Of a stretch of DNA of 48,696 nt, positions 25,322 through 34,378 are shown piece by piece. Below the pieces are notes generated by a model, which was not told the DNA's origin, made no database searches, and worked only from the letters and a program-made list of their open reading frames with translations. The translations under genes and the position numbers were made by a program. Numbering within the stretch: position 1 is the first letter of the stretch; each line of letters opens with the position of its first letter. This stretch comes from Chryseobacterium pennipullorum. GTDB taxonomy: Bacteria > Bacteroidota > Bacteroidia > Flavobacteriales > Weeksellaceae. The DNA lies in contig NZ_QNVV01000027.1 in assembly GCF_003384725.1 (NCBI RefSeq), forward strand, positions 1-48,696, in the 5' to 3' direction.

Positions 25322-25957
25322 TTATACAAACCCCATATGGGTAATTTTATCATGATTATTTTTCAACGCTGCAAAATAGAGCAGCCCTTCCTTTCCCGAA
25401 AAATGTTTTTGAAGAAGAACTTCCTTTTTTTTTAGCGAAACAACTTCTTCTTCGTATTCGGCAATATAGTTTTCATAATCCATTGAAATGGTGACGATTA
25501 CAACATATTCGGCCGGAAAATCTTTGGCAGCAAATAGGCTGTGATTATCAATCACAATACCACCCTTTGTGTTCTCTATAGTTCCGAACTGGAATTCCTG
25601 AAGAAGCTTTTTTCCTTCTTCTGTTTTTAATCCGTTTTCAACGGTTCGTTTTCCTCTTTCCGAGAGAGGGTCCCTATTTTTTATGGCAGTCATCAGTTTG
25701 GCAAACTTCTGGTAGAGGAGGGGATCTCCTGCTGCCTGGATATAGGGAGTCAGACATTTTCTTATTGTTTTTCCGACCCTGGAACAATGTCCGAACTCTG
25801 AACTGTTTTGCCGCACCTTCTCATAAGTAGGACTTTTTTTAAATGCAGCTTTGTTAAACCCGCTTTTCTTCCGAACCACATTCTTTCCGTTCAGGTTATA
25901 AAAAACAAGGTCGCCCACAGCGCCTGTGATCTTGATTAGACTTTCGTACGTTGCCAT
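25322..25957 (-). CDS. Conserved flavobacterial protein of unknown function
   Basis: I place the start at the ATG at 25957 (MATYESLIKITGAVGDLVFYN), giving 211 residues. An in-frame ATG at 26014 would add a hydrophobic 19-residue stretch that does not look like part of a soluble protein. The protein is lysine-rich, with an early region containing GKNVVRKKSGFNKAAFKKSP and a middle part with many charged helices (LLYQKFAKLMTAIKNRDPLS). I recognise it only as a type often seen in flavobacteria. No domain with known activity is visible. It shares a bidirectional terminator with the preceding lipoprotein gene. Confidence 0.7.
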   Translation of the reverse strand: MATYESLIKITGAVGDLVFYNLNGKNVVRKKSGFNKAAFKKSPTYEKVRQNSSEFGHCSRVGKTIRKCLTPYIQAAGDPLLYQKFAKLMTAIKNRDPLSERGKRTVENGLKTEEGKKLLQEFQFGTIENTKGGIVIDNHSLFAAKDFPAEYVVIVTISMDYENYIAEYEEEVVSLKKKEVLLQKHFSGKEGLLYFAALKNNHDKITHMGFV

Positions 25958-26066
25958 ATTGCCAGAATTGAACCCAAATATACCAATAAATAAATAAAAA
26001 TTAAATTTTAACATATATTTATCATATAGTTGTAGTATAGTTATACCATAATTAAAATATTAAATG

Positions 26067-26074
26067 TATATTTG
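26067..26074 (+). promoter_or_regulatory. Minus-7 element before the NlpC/P60 gene
   Basis: TATATTTG fits TAnnTTTG, 20 bases before the start codon at 26095. Confidence 0.45.
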
Positions 26075-26094
26075 TTTAATCAAGTATAAACCAG

Positions 26095-26673
26095 ATGAAT
26101 ATGAAACCGGGATTATTTGGAAAAAGAATGGGAGTACAGCAATTGTCTGCTGTATTGATCGCGTCTGTTATTGTCGTTTCTTGCGGAACATCAAAAAGTG
26201 CCACTGCTCATAAAAAATCAGGGAGTAAAACAATCACAAAATCTGAAAATCTCAGAAAGCTTGATTCTAAATTCGATGGAAACGTGCCCAGATCCATCAA
26301 TTCCATTTTAAAAGATGCTGAAAAATACCTTGGAACTCCTTATAAGTTCGGCGGAAATACATCATCAGGATTTGACTGTTCCGGATTTACGGTGAAAGTA
26401 TTTCAAGAAAATGATTTTAATCTTCCGAGAAGATCTTCTGATCAGGCTGATGCCGGAAAGAATATTGATATTAAGGATGTAAAGCCCGGAGATCTGCTTT
26501 TTTTTGCCACTGCCGGAGGAAGCAGGGTTTCTCACGTAGGAATTGTTCATGATATCGGAGTGGATGGAGAAGTGAAATTCATTCATGCTTCCACTTCAAA
26601 AGGAGTGATCATTTCATCATTAAACGAAAAATACTGGAATAAGGCATATCTTCACGCCCAAAGAGTTCTGTAA
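26095..26673 (+). CDS. NlpC/P60 (C40) cell-wall peptidase lipoprotein
   Basis: This 192-residue protein has a lipoprotein signal ending at Cys30 (VIVVSC), a short basic linker and a C-terminal NlpC/P60 domain (about 66-190). The catalytic Cys95 is in SSGFDCSGF, His147 in SHVGIVHD and a third polar residue, His164, in FIHAST. Family members cleave peptide stems of peptidoglycan, usually gamma-D-Glu-diaminopimelate bonds. It should act in the periplasm, attached to a membrane. A LytTR regulator follows after 14 bases, so the two are probably co-transcribed. Confidence 0.92.
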   Translation: MNMKPGLFGKRMGVQQLSAVLIASVIVVSCGTSKSATAHKKSGSKTITKSENLRKLDSKFDGNVPRSINSILKDAEKYLGTPYKFGGNTSSGFDCSGFTVKVFQENDFNLPRRSSDQADAGKNIDIKDVKPGDLLFFATAGGSRVSHVGIVHDIGVDGEVKFIHASTSKGVIISSLNEKYWNKAYLHAQRVL

Positions 26674-26687
26674 AAATATCTTTTAAA

Positions 26688-27017
26688 ATGATAGAGAACC
26701 GGACATTTGCCTTCATTAAAACTGATAAAAAGCTCGTCAAGCTTTTCTTTAAAGATATCAATGTCATCAAGGGGTTGGGGAACTATGTAGAAGTTCATAC
26801 CGTAGGCCATAAAAGATATATTTACTACAAAACACTTAAAGACCTCATAGAGACCTTGCCAGACGAATTTATGCGGGTTCATAATTCATACATCGTCAAT
26901 CTTACCCATATAGAATCTTTTGAAGACAATCACCTGATATGCGGTGAATTGAAAATTACCGTGGCCAAAAGTTATAAAGAATGTCTTCATTCCGCTCTTG
27001 GTAATATGATGCTTTAA
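26688..27017 (+). CDS. LytTR DNA-binding protein without receiver domain
   Basis: This 109-residue protein consists almost wholly of a LytTR domain (about 8-105): FAFIKTDKKLVKLFFKDINV, IKGLGNYVEVHT, YYKTLKDLIETLP and FMRVHNSYIVNLTHIESF. The last is the typical F-x-R-x-H-x-S-x-x-V-N motif. There is no response-regulator receiver domain, so it is a one-domain regulator. Its position 14 bases after a peptidoglycan peptidase suggests a link to envelope control, but the targets are not known. Confidence 0.85.
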   Translation: MIENRTFAFIKTDKKLVKLFFKDINVIKGLGNYVEVHTVGHKRYIYYKTLKDLIETLPDEFMRVHNSYIVNLTHIESFEDNHLICGELKITVAKSYKECLHSALGNMML

Positions 27018-27126
27018 AATTCATCAACATCAGAAAAAGAGCCACCCACATCCTATTTCTTACCGTGTACATAAAAAAGTTTTTATTCCTGTTTTCTTAT
27101 TCTAGTTTTACCCAAAAACTTACATA

Positions 27127-27498
27127 ATGAATAAAGACAATGCATTGCATTACATCAAAACCAATACTATTATCGGAGTTAAAGCAGGACAACAGAGATC
27201 TGAGTTTCTGGAAATTTGGATGGTCGAGGTCCGGAACAGGATATTTGCGAGATCATGGGGGCTCGCTGAAAGAAGCTGGTACACTGCCTTTTTAGAAGAT
27301 CCGTCAGGGGAGATCCGGTGTGGCGAAGTTATTTATCCTATAAAAGCTGTTATTCCCGAAGATATCAATGATCTTGCCAATGAAATTAATCAGGCATACC
27401 TGGCCAAATACAATACAGGTCACAATATTCCTTATTCACAAGGAATTATTCGTGAAAAACATATGGCCAAAACAATGGAATTTATTATTTGGGATTAA
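27127..27498 (+). CDS. DUF2255-like small protein
   Basis: This 123-residue protein has the pattern of DUF2255: an early strand (TIIGVKAGQQRSEFLEIWMVEV), a central VRNRIFARSWGLAERSWYTAF with conserved Arg and Trp residues, then GEIRCGEVIYPIKAVIP and a C-terminal part with AYLAKYNTGHN. The arrangement recalls small split-barrel flavin-related folds, but no function is established. The gene stands alone with a terminator downstream shared with the convergent MFS gene. Family assignment is from pattern recognition. Confidence 0.7.
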   Translation: MNKDNALHYIKTNTIIGVKAGQQRSEFLEIWMVEVRNRIFARSWGLAERSWYTAFLEDPSGEIRCGEVIYPIKAVIPEDINDLANEINQAYLAKYNTGHNIPYSQGIIREKHMAKTMEFIIWD

Positions 27499-27609
27499 AT
27501 AGATTTAAAAGTATGCTTGATGCTTTTCAATCCGGAAAAAAAAGATATAAACTATTCATAGAAGTGGAAAAGCAGTGGAATCCTCTGTCAATCGGCATTA
27601 GGCTAAATA

Positions 27610-27643
27610 AAAAAGCAACCCATTGAAATAAGGGTTGCTTTTT
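27610..27643. terminator. Bidirectional terminator
   Basis: AAAAAGCAACCC (27610-27621) pairs perfectly with GGGTTGCTTTTT (27632-27643) between the convergent DUF2255 and MFS genes. Confidence 0.85.
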
Positions 27644-27659
27644 AAATATGTAAAATGAA

Positions 27660-28847
27660 TTAAAAATGTTCACAAGCAGTTGCCGCAAGCTCTTTTTCTT
27701 CATTTATTTCATCGCTTGCAATGTCTTTAGGAAAGGAAAAGAAGCTCAATAAAAAAGTAGCTGAAAGAAGTAGGACACTTACCGAAAGAACATGTTGAAC
27801 CCCATAATAGGAACTGACAATTCCGCCCAAAAAAGCACCTAATGAAATTCCAATATTAAAAGATGATGTAAGTAAGCTGTTCACAAATTCCAGCGCATGA
27901 TGTGGAATATTTTGCGTGGTTCTGATATTTGAAACCAAAAAGCCTCCGGTATGAATCATACCCCAGAATGACACGATCGTCACCATGGGGATAAAAACTC
28001 CTCCCATGATGTAAGCCAGAATTTGAACCGACATTAAAAGCAGCAAAAACAATCTTGTGGTAAGTTTTACATTCCGGCTTAAAGCCAGTCCCATAAGCCA
28101 GTTGCCAAGCGTTCCCATTCCCCCGAAAAGAAGCAGCATAATGCTGATCTGGGTGCCATTCATTTTTGTGATTTCTTCAAGATAAGCAGTAAGGTAGGTA
28201 TAGCTGGAGAACATAGCAGCTAAAGTTCCAATAGTAGAAATCAGGTTCATCCACAAAAAGGGATTTTTCAATATGCTGAATTGATTCTGTTCAGATTTTT
28301 CTTTTTCCGCGGGAATGGAGGGAATAAAAAACAATAACCCGGTAAATGCAATGAGACTGATAGCGCTGCTCAGAAAGAATGAAGCTTTCCAGTCATGAAA
28401 AAGATCAGCTGCATACGTTGTCATCGGAATACCGAGAACGGTGGCAAGGCTCAGCCCAAGCATCACCGTGGAAACTCCTTTTGCTCCCTTTTCTTTGAAT
28501 GCTATGGCAATGGAGATATTCCAGAAAAGTGGATGCAGTATGGCGGGAAATATACGGGCAAACATAAGCATGGTAAAGTTTGTAGAAAAAGCAGAAATAA
28601 GATTTGAAAGCACAAAGATGCTCATGACAAGACATAAAAGAAACTTGCGGTTTATTTTGCTGGTGAAAGACGTGATAAAAGGAGAAGAAACAGCAACGGT
28701 GATGGCAAAAGCACTCAGCAGCCATCCTGCCGTATCAATTGATACACCGAACTCCCTGCTGATCGTAGGTAGAATACCCACCACTCCGAATTCAGTAGTA
28801 ATAATGCCGAAAGCTCCCAATGCCAGGACATAGATTGATCTTTTCAT
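27660..28847 (-). CDS. MFS transporter, DHA1 (AraJ-like) drug or sugar efflux type
   Basis: This 395-residue protein has twelve predicted membrane helices. The N-terminus (LALGAFGIITTEFGVVGILP) and the following WLLSAFAITVAVSSPFI are characteristic of the AraJ/YdhP-like DHA1 group, with a TEF motif in TM1. A shortened motif A (TSKINRKFLL) lies after TM2. It should use the proton gradient to export small molecules. It is divergent from an AraC-type gene whose product is the likely local regulator. The substrate is not predictable from the sequence. Confidence 0.9.
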   Translation of the reverse strand: MKRSIYVLALGAFGIITTEFGVVGILPTISREFGVSIDTAGWLLSAFAITVAVSSPFITSFTSKINRKFLLCLVMSIFVLSNLISAFSTNFTMLMFARIFPAILHPLFWNISIAIAFKEKGAKGVSTVMLGLSLATVLGIPMTTYAADLFHDWKASFFLSSAISLIAFTGLLFFIPSIPAEKEKSEQNQFSILKNPFLWMNLISTIGTLAAMFSSYTYLTAYLEEITKMNGTQISIMLLLFGGMGTLGNWLMGLALSRNVKLTTRLFLLLLMSVQILAYIMGGVFIPMVTIVSFWGMIHTGGFLVSNIRTTQNIPHHALEFVNSLLTSSFNIGISLGAFLGGIVSSYYGVQHVLSVSVLLLSATFLLSFFSFPKDIASDEINEEKELAATACEHF

Positions 28848-28935
28848 AGATTCTAAAAATTTTGATATAGCAAATTTGGACAGAAAAATTGTAAAAAATC
28901 AGTATATTTTAATGATAAATGAGTACTTTTACCTC

Positions 28936-29784
28936 ATGAAAAGAGAGAATATAGATCAATTGGTAAAAGTTGAATACCATACCACCGAAAATTGCCCTTT
29001 AAAAGGAAATCAATATTCCTTTTTTCAGATTATATATGTTATTTCCGGAAAAGGTTCCTTTAAAATCAACGATAATATGGCTTCCTATAGTAAAGGCAGT
29101 TTGATATTGCTGACTCCTGACGATAAACACCATCTGAACATAGAACAAAAAACGGAGCTTTTACTTGTAAAGTTCAGTGAACGTTATGTAAAGGACTACA
29201 AATGGAATAACATTAACTCAATAGGATGCCTGTTGTATGGCGCTTCTTATCTTTCCGGGTGCATTTTGCAGAACAGGACGGATGTTGTTTTGGTAGATTC
29301 TATTGTTACTTCACTGCTTCATGGTCTGAATCATCCGGATCTTTATCAGGAAGAATTAACGCTGCATTATGTGAATGCTTTAATTGTGATCGCAGCAAGA
29401 AATATTTCAAAGATGCGGGTTGAGCATGCAGCATCCAATACAGATAAAAGAATAGTGGATATTATTAACTATATCCAGGGAAATATTCATGATCCGGCAC
29501 TTTTAAAAGTCTCTGTAATTGCTCAGAAATTCGGACTTTCCGAAACCTATCTTGGCAGCTATTTTAAAAATCAGTGCGGAGAAACCATTACCCATTATAT
29601 CCTGAATTATAAATTGAGATTGATTGAACACCGCCTTCTTTTCAGCGATATGAGAATCAATGAAATTGTCACCGAATTTGGCTTTTCAGATGAAAGCCAC
29701 CTGAATAAATTTTTTAAAAAACAGCATAAAATGAGTCTTACAGAGTTTAAAAAAACAAAAGCTTCTATTAAATCTGTAGTTTAG
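28936..29784 (+). CDS. AraC-family transcriptional regulator
   Basis: I place the start at the ATG at 28936 (MKRENIDQLVKVEYHTTENC), giving 282 residues. Earlier in-frame starts exist at 28912 (ATG) and 28876 (TTG), but the added residues look unlike the family. The N-terminal half is a cupin sensing domain (FFQIIYVISGKGSFKINDN, YSKGSLILLTPDDKHHL). The C-terminal half has both helix-turn-helix motifs: VIAQKFGLSETYLGSYFKNQ and INEIVTEFGFSDESHLNKFF followed by KKQHKMSLTEFK. It is divergent from the MFS exporter gene and likely regulates it in response to an exported compound. Confidence 0.88.
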   Translation: MKRENIDQLVKVEYHTTENCPLKGNQYSFFQIIYVISGKGSFKINDNMASYSKGSLILLTPDDKHHLNIEQKTELLLVKFSERYVKDYKWNNINSIGCLLYGASYLSGCILQNRTDVVLVDSIVTSLLHGLNHPDLYQEELTLHYVNALIVIAARNISKMRVEHAASNTDKRIVDIINYIQGNIHDPALLKVSVIAQKFGLSETYLGSYFKNQCGETITHYILNYKLRLIEHRLLFSDMRINEIVTEFGFSDESHLNKFFKKQHKMSLTEFKKTKASIKSVV

Positions 29785-29960
29785 ATGCCTTTCGTATTGT
29801 ATTGTAAATGATGGAATTAAATTACAATACATTCAATGGAGGCGGAATGAAGTCTATTTGCATAAAAAATCAAATAGCATTGGCTTAGCCGAAAGTTAGT
29901 GGGAATGTTGCAATAGCATTGCATCGTAAAATCCTTGAAATTTGTCGCAAAAAACCAACC

Positions 29961-30568
29961 ATGGCAGATTTTATCAGATTTTTTATCCCGTTTTATTTCA
30001 TCCTGTTTTTTGCAGTTTCGTTTCTCGGAATTAGCATTGCTGTAGCCAGGAAGATCGGAAAGAACCCTAATGTTTTGCCAAAAGACGATTCTGCTTATGC
30101 ATTGGTTGGCTGGTATTTCAAGCTGATCTTAGCTGTTTTATGGATCTATACAACATTACCCTTATTCGTTCCAAGCGTAGCAAAGAGTTTTAAAATACGG
30201 ATGTTAGATTCCGAGCTGTTTCAATACTTTGGAGCGGGATTGATGATTTTTGCCTTTATCTGGGTGGTTATCGCCCAGCTTCAAATGAAAGATTCCTGGC
30301 GGATAGGTATTGATGAACATATGAAAACAGAACTTGTTACATCCGGATTATTCCAATTTTCAAGAAATCCTATATTTTAGGGATGAGCCTGAGTCTTGCC
30401 GGATTTTTCTTTGCTTTTCCTACTGTAATTGCCTTATGTCTGTTCATTATCGGTAGTATTTTGATGCAGATTCAGATCCGGCTGGAAGAGGAGTATCTTC
30501 TCAGGCAGCATGGTGAAATATATAAGGCCTATAAAAAGAAGGTGGGACGCATGATTAGCCTTCATTAA
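29961..30568 (+). pseudogene. Isoprenylcysteine carboxyl methyltransferase-like membrane protein, frameshifted
   Basis: The first frame (start at 29961, MADFIRFFIPFYFILFFAVS) has four hydrophobic segments and runs to the motif LFQFSRNPIF, where it stops at 30380. The family motif SRNP(I)xLG continues in another frame from 30383: GMSLSLAGFFFAFPTVIALC, then LEEEYLLRQHGEIYKAYKKK with the usual E-E-x-x-L and Y-x-x-Y residues, stop at 30568. One extra T in the TTTT run near 30376 would join them into a normal protein of about 203 residues. Family members methylate lipids or prenylated/other small substrates at the membrane. This is either a recent null allele or a homopolymer read error. Confidence 0.8.
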
Positions 30569-30606
30569 AAGCACGATGTTAAAAACCGTTTTGCTGAACT
30601 TTTTTG

Positions 30607-30614
30607 TATCTTTG
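30607..30614 (+). promoter_or_regulatory. Minus-7 element of dapD
   Basis: TATCTTTG fits TAnnTTTG exactly and lies 37 bases before the start codon at 30652. The nearest TTG (30591-30593) is closer than usual. Confidence 0.5.
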
Positions 30615-30651
30615 GCCGGTATAATTTTTCAAACTAATTTAAATAAGAAAC

Positions 30652-31464
30652 ATGTCGTTACAACAAACTATTGAAAATATTTGGGATAATAGAGATCTAT
30701 TACAAAATGAAGACAGCCAGAAGGCGATCAGAGAAGTTATTTCTTTAGTTGATAAAGGTGAACTTCGTACTGCTGAGCCTACAGAAAATGGATGGCAGGT
30801 AAATGAATGGGTGAAAAAAGCTGTCGTAATGTATTTTCCTATCCAGAAAATGGAAACTATTGAAGTAGGTCCGTTTGAGTTTCATGATAAAATGCCTTTG
30901 AAAAGAAACTATGCTGAAAAAGGAGTAAGAGTTGTACCACATGCAGTGGCGAGAGAAGGAGCTTACATTGCTCCGGGAGTTATTATGATGCCATCGTACG
31001 TCAATATCGGAGCTTATGTAGACTCTGGAACGATGGTAGATACATGGGCTACGGTAGGAAGCTGCGCTCAGATCGGTAAAAACGTTCACCTGAGCGGTGG
31101 TGTAGGTATCGGTGGCGTATTGGAGCCATTACAGGCAGCACCGGTAATCATTGAAGATGACTGTTTCATCGGGTCAAGATGTATTGTTGTAGAAGGAGTG
31201 CATGTAGAAAAAGAAGCGGTATTGGGTGCAAACGTTGTATTGACAGCTTCTACAAAAATTATCGACGTTACAGGAGATACACCTGTTGAAATCAAAGGAA
31301 GAGTTCCTGCCCGTTCAGTCGTAATTCCTGGAAGCTATACAAAGCAGTATCCTGCAGGTGAATACCAGGTTCCATGTGCACTGATTATTGGTCAGAGAAA
31401 AGAATCTACAGATAAGAAAACATCTCTGAATGATGCATTGAGAGACAATAATGTAGCTGTATAA
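30652..31464 (+). CDS. dapD: 2,3,4,5-tetrahydropyridine-2,6-dicarboxylate N-succinyltransferase
   Basis: This 270-residue enzyme of the succinylase branch of lysine/diaminopimelate synthesis transfers succinyl from succinyl-CoA to tetrahydrodipicolinate. The N-terminal helical domain (TIENIWDNRDLLQNEDSQKA) is followed by a left-handed beta-helix of hexapeptide repeats (about 95-230: VVPHAVAREGAYIAPGVIMM, GAYVDSGTMVDTWATVGSCA, SGGVGIGGVLEPLQAAPVII, DDCFIGSRCIVVEGV). Length and sequence are typical of DapD. Other dap genes are not nearby. Four glycan-related genes follow in the same direction after only 30 bases, so read-through is possible. Diaminopimelate is also used for peptidoglycan. Confidence 0.95.
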   Translation: MSLQQTIENIWDNRDLLQNEDSQKAIREVISLVDKGELRTAEPTENGWQVNEWVKKAVVMYFPIQKMETIEVGPFEFHDKMPLKRNYAEKGVRVVPHAVAREGAYIAPGVIMMPSYVNIGAYVDSGTMVDTWATVGSCAQIGKNVHLSGGVGIGGVLEPLQAAPVIIEDDCFIGSRCIVVEGVHVEKEAVLGANVVLTASTKIIDVTGDTPVEIKGRVPARSVVIPGSYTKQYPAGEYQVPCALIIGQRKESTDKKTSLNDALRDNNVAV

Positions 31465-31494
31465 GATTAGTATATAAAGCTAAATACCACAGTC

Positions 31495-32664
31495 TTGAAA
31501 GAAAAATTTCTTAAAATACTATTAAACCCTAAATATATATTTGGGGTTTATCTTATTATATCGGTTGTTACGGCGATTTCCAAATATCTGAGAGGAGATT
31601 ATGCAATCAATAACTATCTGATTTTCAAAAATGTATTCTTTAATACCGTGAATCAGAAAAACCTGTTCATTCACTATCCCGATCTCTATTTTGATCTGAA
31701 TCATTACGGGGTCTTTTTCAGTGCACTGATCGCACCGTTTGCGATGATGCCGGATTGGCTGGGCATCTCCCTGTGGAATGTTGCCAATACGTTTATCTTC
31801 ATCTACGGGATTTATAAACTGCCGTTTTCCGATTCCAAGAAAGCTATTTTCGGACTGCTATGTCTGCAGGAATATATCACAGCAGCGCTAAGCTTACAAT
31901 TTAATGTGGCGTTGACCGGTCTTTTACTGTTATCTGCAACGTATATTTATGAAAGAAAGGAAGTAAAGTCAGTAACTGCGATTTTAATAGGTGTATTTGT
32001 AAAGATCTACGGAATTGTAGGGCTTACCCAATTTTTCTTTATTAAAAACAAGGCTAAATTCATTCTTTCCGGCATTGCCATTGCCGTACTGTTTTTTGTA
32101 CTTCCTATGGCGTATTCAAGTCCGAAGTTTGTGATCCAGTGCTATACAGACTGGTTTCAGTCTATCGTGGAAAAGAACAACGAAAACCAGGTTCTGGGGA
32201 ATATGCAGGATATTTCGTTAATGGGGTTTGTAAGAAGAGTTTTAGGGGATGCATCCATTTCCAATCTTGTATTTTTAGCTTTTGGATTGCCCCTTTTTGC
32301 ATTGCCGTATATCAGAATTAGACAATACAAGCATTACGCTTTCCAACTGATGATTCTGGCTTCTACATTATTGTTCTTAGTACTGTTCAGTTCGAGTTCA
32401 GAATCACCGACGTATATCATTGCCGTTGTTGGTGTTTTAATATGGTTTTTCCTTCAGAAGGATAGGACCCCGCTGATTACGGGACTGCTTGTCTTTGTTA
32501 TTGTTTTCACTTGTTTTTCAACATCGGATCTGTTTCCGAAATTTATAAAAGAAAATTATATTATTAAATATTCATTAAAAGCAGTACCTTGTATTGTGGT
32601 CTGGTTGAGAGTGGTTTATGAGCTTTTAACTAAAGATTTTGAGAAAAATTACAGCCTGAATTAA
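31495..32664 (+). CDS. GT87-like integral membrane glycosyltransferase
   Basis: This 389-residue protein starts with TTG at 31495 (first residues MKEKFLKILL). No ATG is suitably placed upstream. It has about ten membrane helices and, after TM1, an exoplasmic loop with a DLYFDLNHYGVFFSALIAPF segment. This is the arrangement of the GT-C family 87/DUF2029 mannosyltransferases, which use polyprenyl-phosphate sugars. The catalytic Asp is likely in that first loop, but this is inference. It is followed 6 bases later by a dolichol-phosphate-mannose-synthase-like GT2, which could make its donor. Confidence 0.75.
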   Translation: MKEKFLKILLNPKYIFGVYLIISVVTAISKYLRGDYAINNYLIFKNVFFNTVNQKNLFIHYPDLYFDLNHYGVFFSALIAPFAMMPDWLGISLWNVANTFIFIYGIYKLPFSDSKKAIFGLLCLQEYITAALSLQFNVALTGLLLLSATYIYERKEVKSVTAILIGVFVKIYGIVGLTQFFFIKNKAKFILSGIAIAVLFFVLPMAYSSPKFVIQCYTDWFQSIVEKNNENQVLGNMQDISLMGFVRRVLGDASISNLVFLAFGLPLFALPYIRIRQYKHYAFQLMILASTLLFLVLFSSSSESPTYIIAVVGVLIWFFLQKDRTPLITGLLVFVIVFTCFSTSDLFPKFIKENYIIKYSLKAVPCIVVWLRVVYELLTKDFEKNYSLN

Positions 32665-32670
32665 TACACT

Positions 32671-33600
32671 ATGAAGAAAATTTCAATTGTAATTCCCGCC
32701 TATAACGAAGAAGGGAACGTTGCCATGATTCATCAGAAAATCAAAGAAGTTTTTGATGGTCTCAGCAGCTATGACTTTGAAATCATTTTTGTAAATGACG
32801 GCAGCAGAGACCATACGCAGCAAAAGCTGGAAGAACTATCCAGCCGATATGATGAAGTGAAATTCATAGAATTCTCCCGCAATTTCGGTCACCAGCCCGC
32901 TGTAAAAGCTGGAATGGACAACGCTCACGGAAATGCGGTGATCTCGATGGATGGTGATCTTCAGCATCCCCCTGAGCTGATTCCTGAAATGATAAAAAAA
33001 TGGGAAGAAGGCTATGATGTTGTATTTACGGTAAGAACCTATCCCAAAGAGATTTCTTATTTTAAGAGGAAAACATCTGATCTCTTCTACAAAATCCTGT
33101 CAAGCCTTTCAGATGTTAATCTTACTAAAGGAGGAGGATCAGATTTCAGACTTCTGGATGCGGGAGCTGTAGAAGTCATGCGGACTTTTAATGAAGACGA
33201 TTTATTCCTGCGCGGGCTGACAAGCTGGATGGGGTTCAAACAAACCGGAATTGAATTTAAAGCCAACGAAAGATTATCAGGACAGAGCAGTTACAACCTC
33301 AAAAAGATGTTTACTTTTGCCTTTACGGGAATTACAGCTTTCAGTGTAAAACCGTTGTATCTGGCGGCTTATCTGGGCTTTTTATTCTCGGCACTTTCAG
33401 TGGTCGGTTATGGAACGTATGTCATCCATTCATTTATCGCCAAAACCGAAATATCAGGATGGGCCTCGCTTATTATGACGATTGTATTTTTTGGTGGGCT
33501 TCAGCTGATTATTTTAGGAATTATGGGAATTTACTTAGGGAAAATATTTAAACAGGTGAAAGACAGACCTAATTATATAGTTAAAAATAAAAATTTTTAG
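32671..33600 (+). CDS. GT2 glycosyltransferase, polyprenyl-phosphate hexose synthase type
   Basis: This 309-residue protein has an N-terminal GT-A domain (KISIVIPAYNEEGNVAMIHQ, FVNDGSRDHTQQKL, ISMDGDLQHPPELIP with the DxD-type DGD, and GGSDFRLLD) and a C-terminal pair of membrane helices (about 230-300). This is the architecture of DPM1/GtrB/ArnC-like enzymes that charge a polyprenyl phosphate with a sugar. It is in a tight operon: 6 bases after the GT87-like gene and 1 base before the deacetylase. It probably provides the lipid-linked sugar for the neighbour. Confidence 0.9.
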   Translation: MKKISIVIPAYNEEGNVAMIHQKIKEVFDGLSSYDFEIIFVNDGSRDHTQQKLEELSSRYDEVKFIEFSRNFGHQPAVKAGMDNAHGNAVISMDGDLQHPPELIPEMIKKWEEGYDVVFTVRTYPKEISYFKRKTSDLFYKILSSLSDVNLTKGGGSDFRLLDAGAVEVMRTFNEDDLFLRGLTSWMGFKQTGIEFKANERLSGQSSYNLKKMFTFAFTGITAFSVKPLYLAAYLGFLFSALSVVGYGTYVIHSFIAKTEISGWASLIMTIVFFGGLQLIILGIMGIYLGKIFKQVKDRPNYIVKNKNF

Positions 33601-33601
33601 A

Positions 33602-34378
33602 ATGGTATTATTGAGTTTTGACATTGAGGAATTTGATATGCCGTTAGAATATAAGGGTGAAATACCTTTTGAAAAGCAGATTTCAATTTCACAGACAGGA
33701 TTGGAAAGGATTTTAGACATCCTTAAAAAATATAAAGCAAGAGCTACTTTTTTTTCTACGGTAGTTTTTGCAGAAAACAGCAGGCCTCTTATCGAAAGAC
33801 TATTAAACGAGGGTCATGAACTGGCTTCTCATACCTGGTTCCACTCAGAATTTGAAAATAAGCACCTGAAGGAATCAAGAGAAAAACTGGAAGACCTATT
33901 TTCTACAAAAGTAACCGGATTAAGGATGCCAAGAATGATGCCTGTTGACGAAAAAGAAGTCGAAAGGGCAGGGTATTCCTACAATTCATCTGTCAATCCC
34001 ACGTTTTTACCGGGAAGATATAACAATTTGAAAGTATCCAGAACCTATTTCAAAGAAGGAAATGTGATGCAGGTTCCTGCTTCTGTATCCCCTAATTTCA
34101 GAATTCCTTTGTTTTGGTTAAGTTTTCATAATTTTCCACTATCTTTCTACAAAAAGCTGGCTGCTGATACCTTGAAAAAAGACCATTATCTCAATATTTA
34201 TTTCCATCCGTGGGAATTTGCAGAGATCAAAGATCCGGCCTTTAAACTCCCCGGGTTTACTGTGAAAAATTCAGGGAAAGATATGGTAGAACGATTTGAT
34301 TCGTTTGTAGGGTGGCTTAAAGAAAAAGGATATGCATTCGGGACATTTCAGGAATTTCAAAAACAGATACAACGATGA
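33602..34378 (+). CDS. Polysaccharide deacetylase (NodB-like, CE4 superfamily)
   Basis: This 258-residue protein has a NodB-like fold: an early catalytic-base region (VLLSFDIEEFDMPLEY), the central barrel with ARATFFSTVVFAE and the metal-binding HELASHTWFHSEF (H and H within H-x-x-x-H), RLMPRMM-like GLRMPRMMPVD, and a C-terminal YFHPWEF. It resembles the PDA subgroup next to glycosyltransferases in exopolysaccharide loci (DUF3473 type). It would remove acetyl groups from amino sugars of a glycan. It overlaps the next gene by four bases (ATGA). Confidence 0.88.
   Translation: MVLLSFDIEEFDMPLEYKGEIPFEKQISISQTGLERILDILKKYKARATFFSTVVFAENSRPLIERLLNEGHELASHTWFHSEFENKHLKESREKLEDLFSTKVTGLRMPRMMPVDEKEVERAGYSYNSSVNPTFLPGRYNNLKVSRTYFKEGNVMQVPASVSPNFRIPLFWLSFHNFPLSFYKKLAADTLKKDHYLNIYFHPWEFAEIKDPAFKLPGFTVKNSGKDMVERFDSFVGWLKEKGYAFGTFQEFQKQIQR

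Noticed and set aside
25955..26014. Longer start (26014) for the minus-strand conserved protein
   Set aside because: The added residues are hydrophobic and AT-driven, while the ATG at 25957 begins a sequence that looks like a natural soluble-protein start.
27513..27626. 37-codon frame starting MLDAFQSGKKRYKLF
   Set aside because: It reads through the bidirectional terminator at 27610-27643 and lacks a promoter. Possibly a gene fragment, but not supportable.
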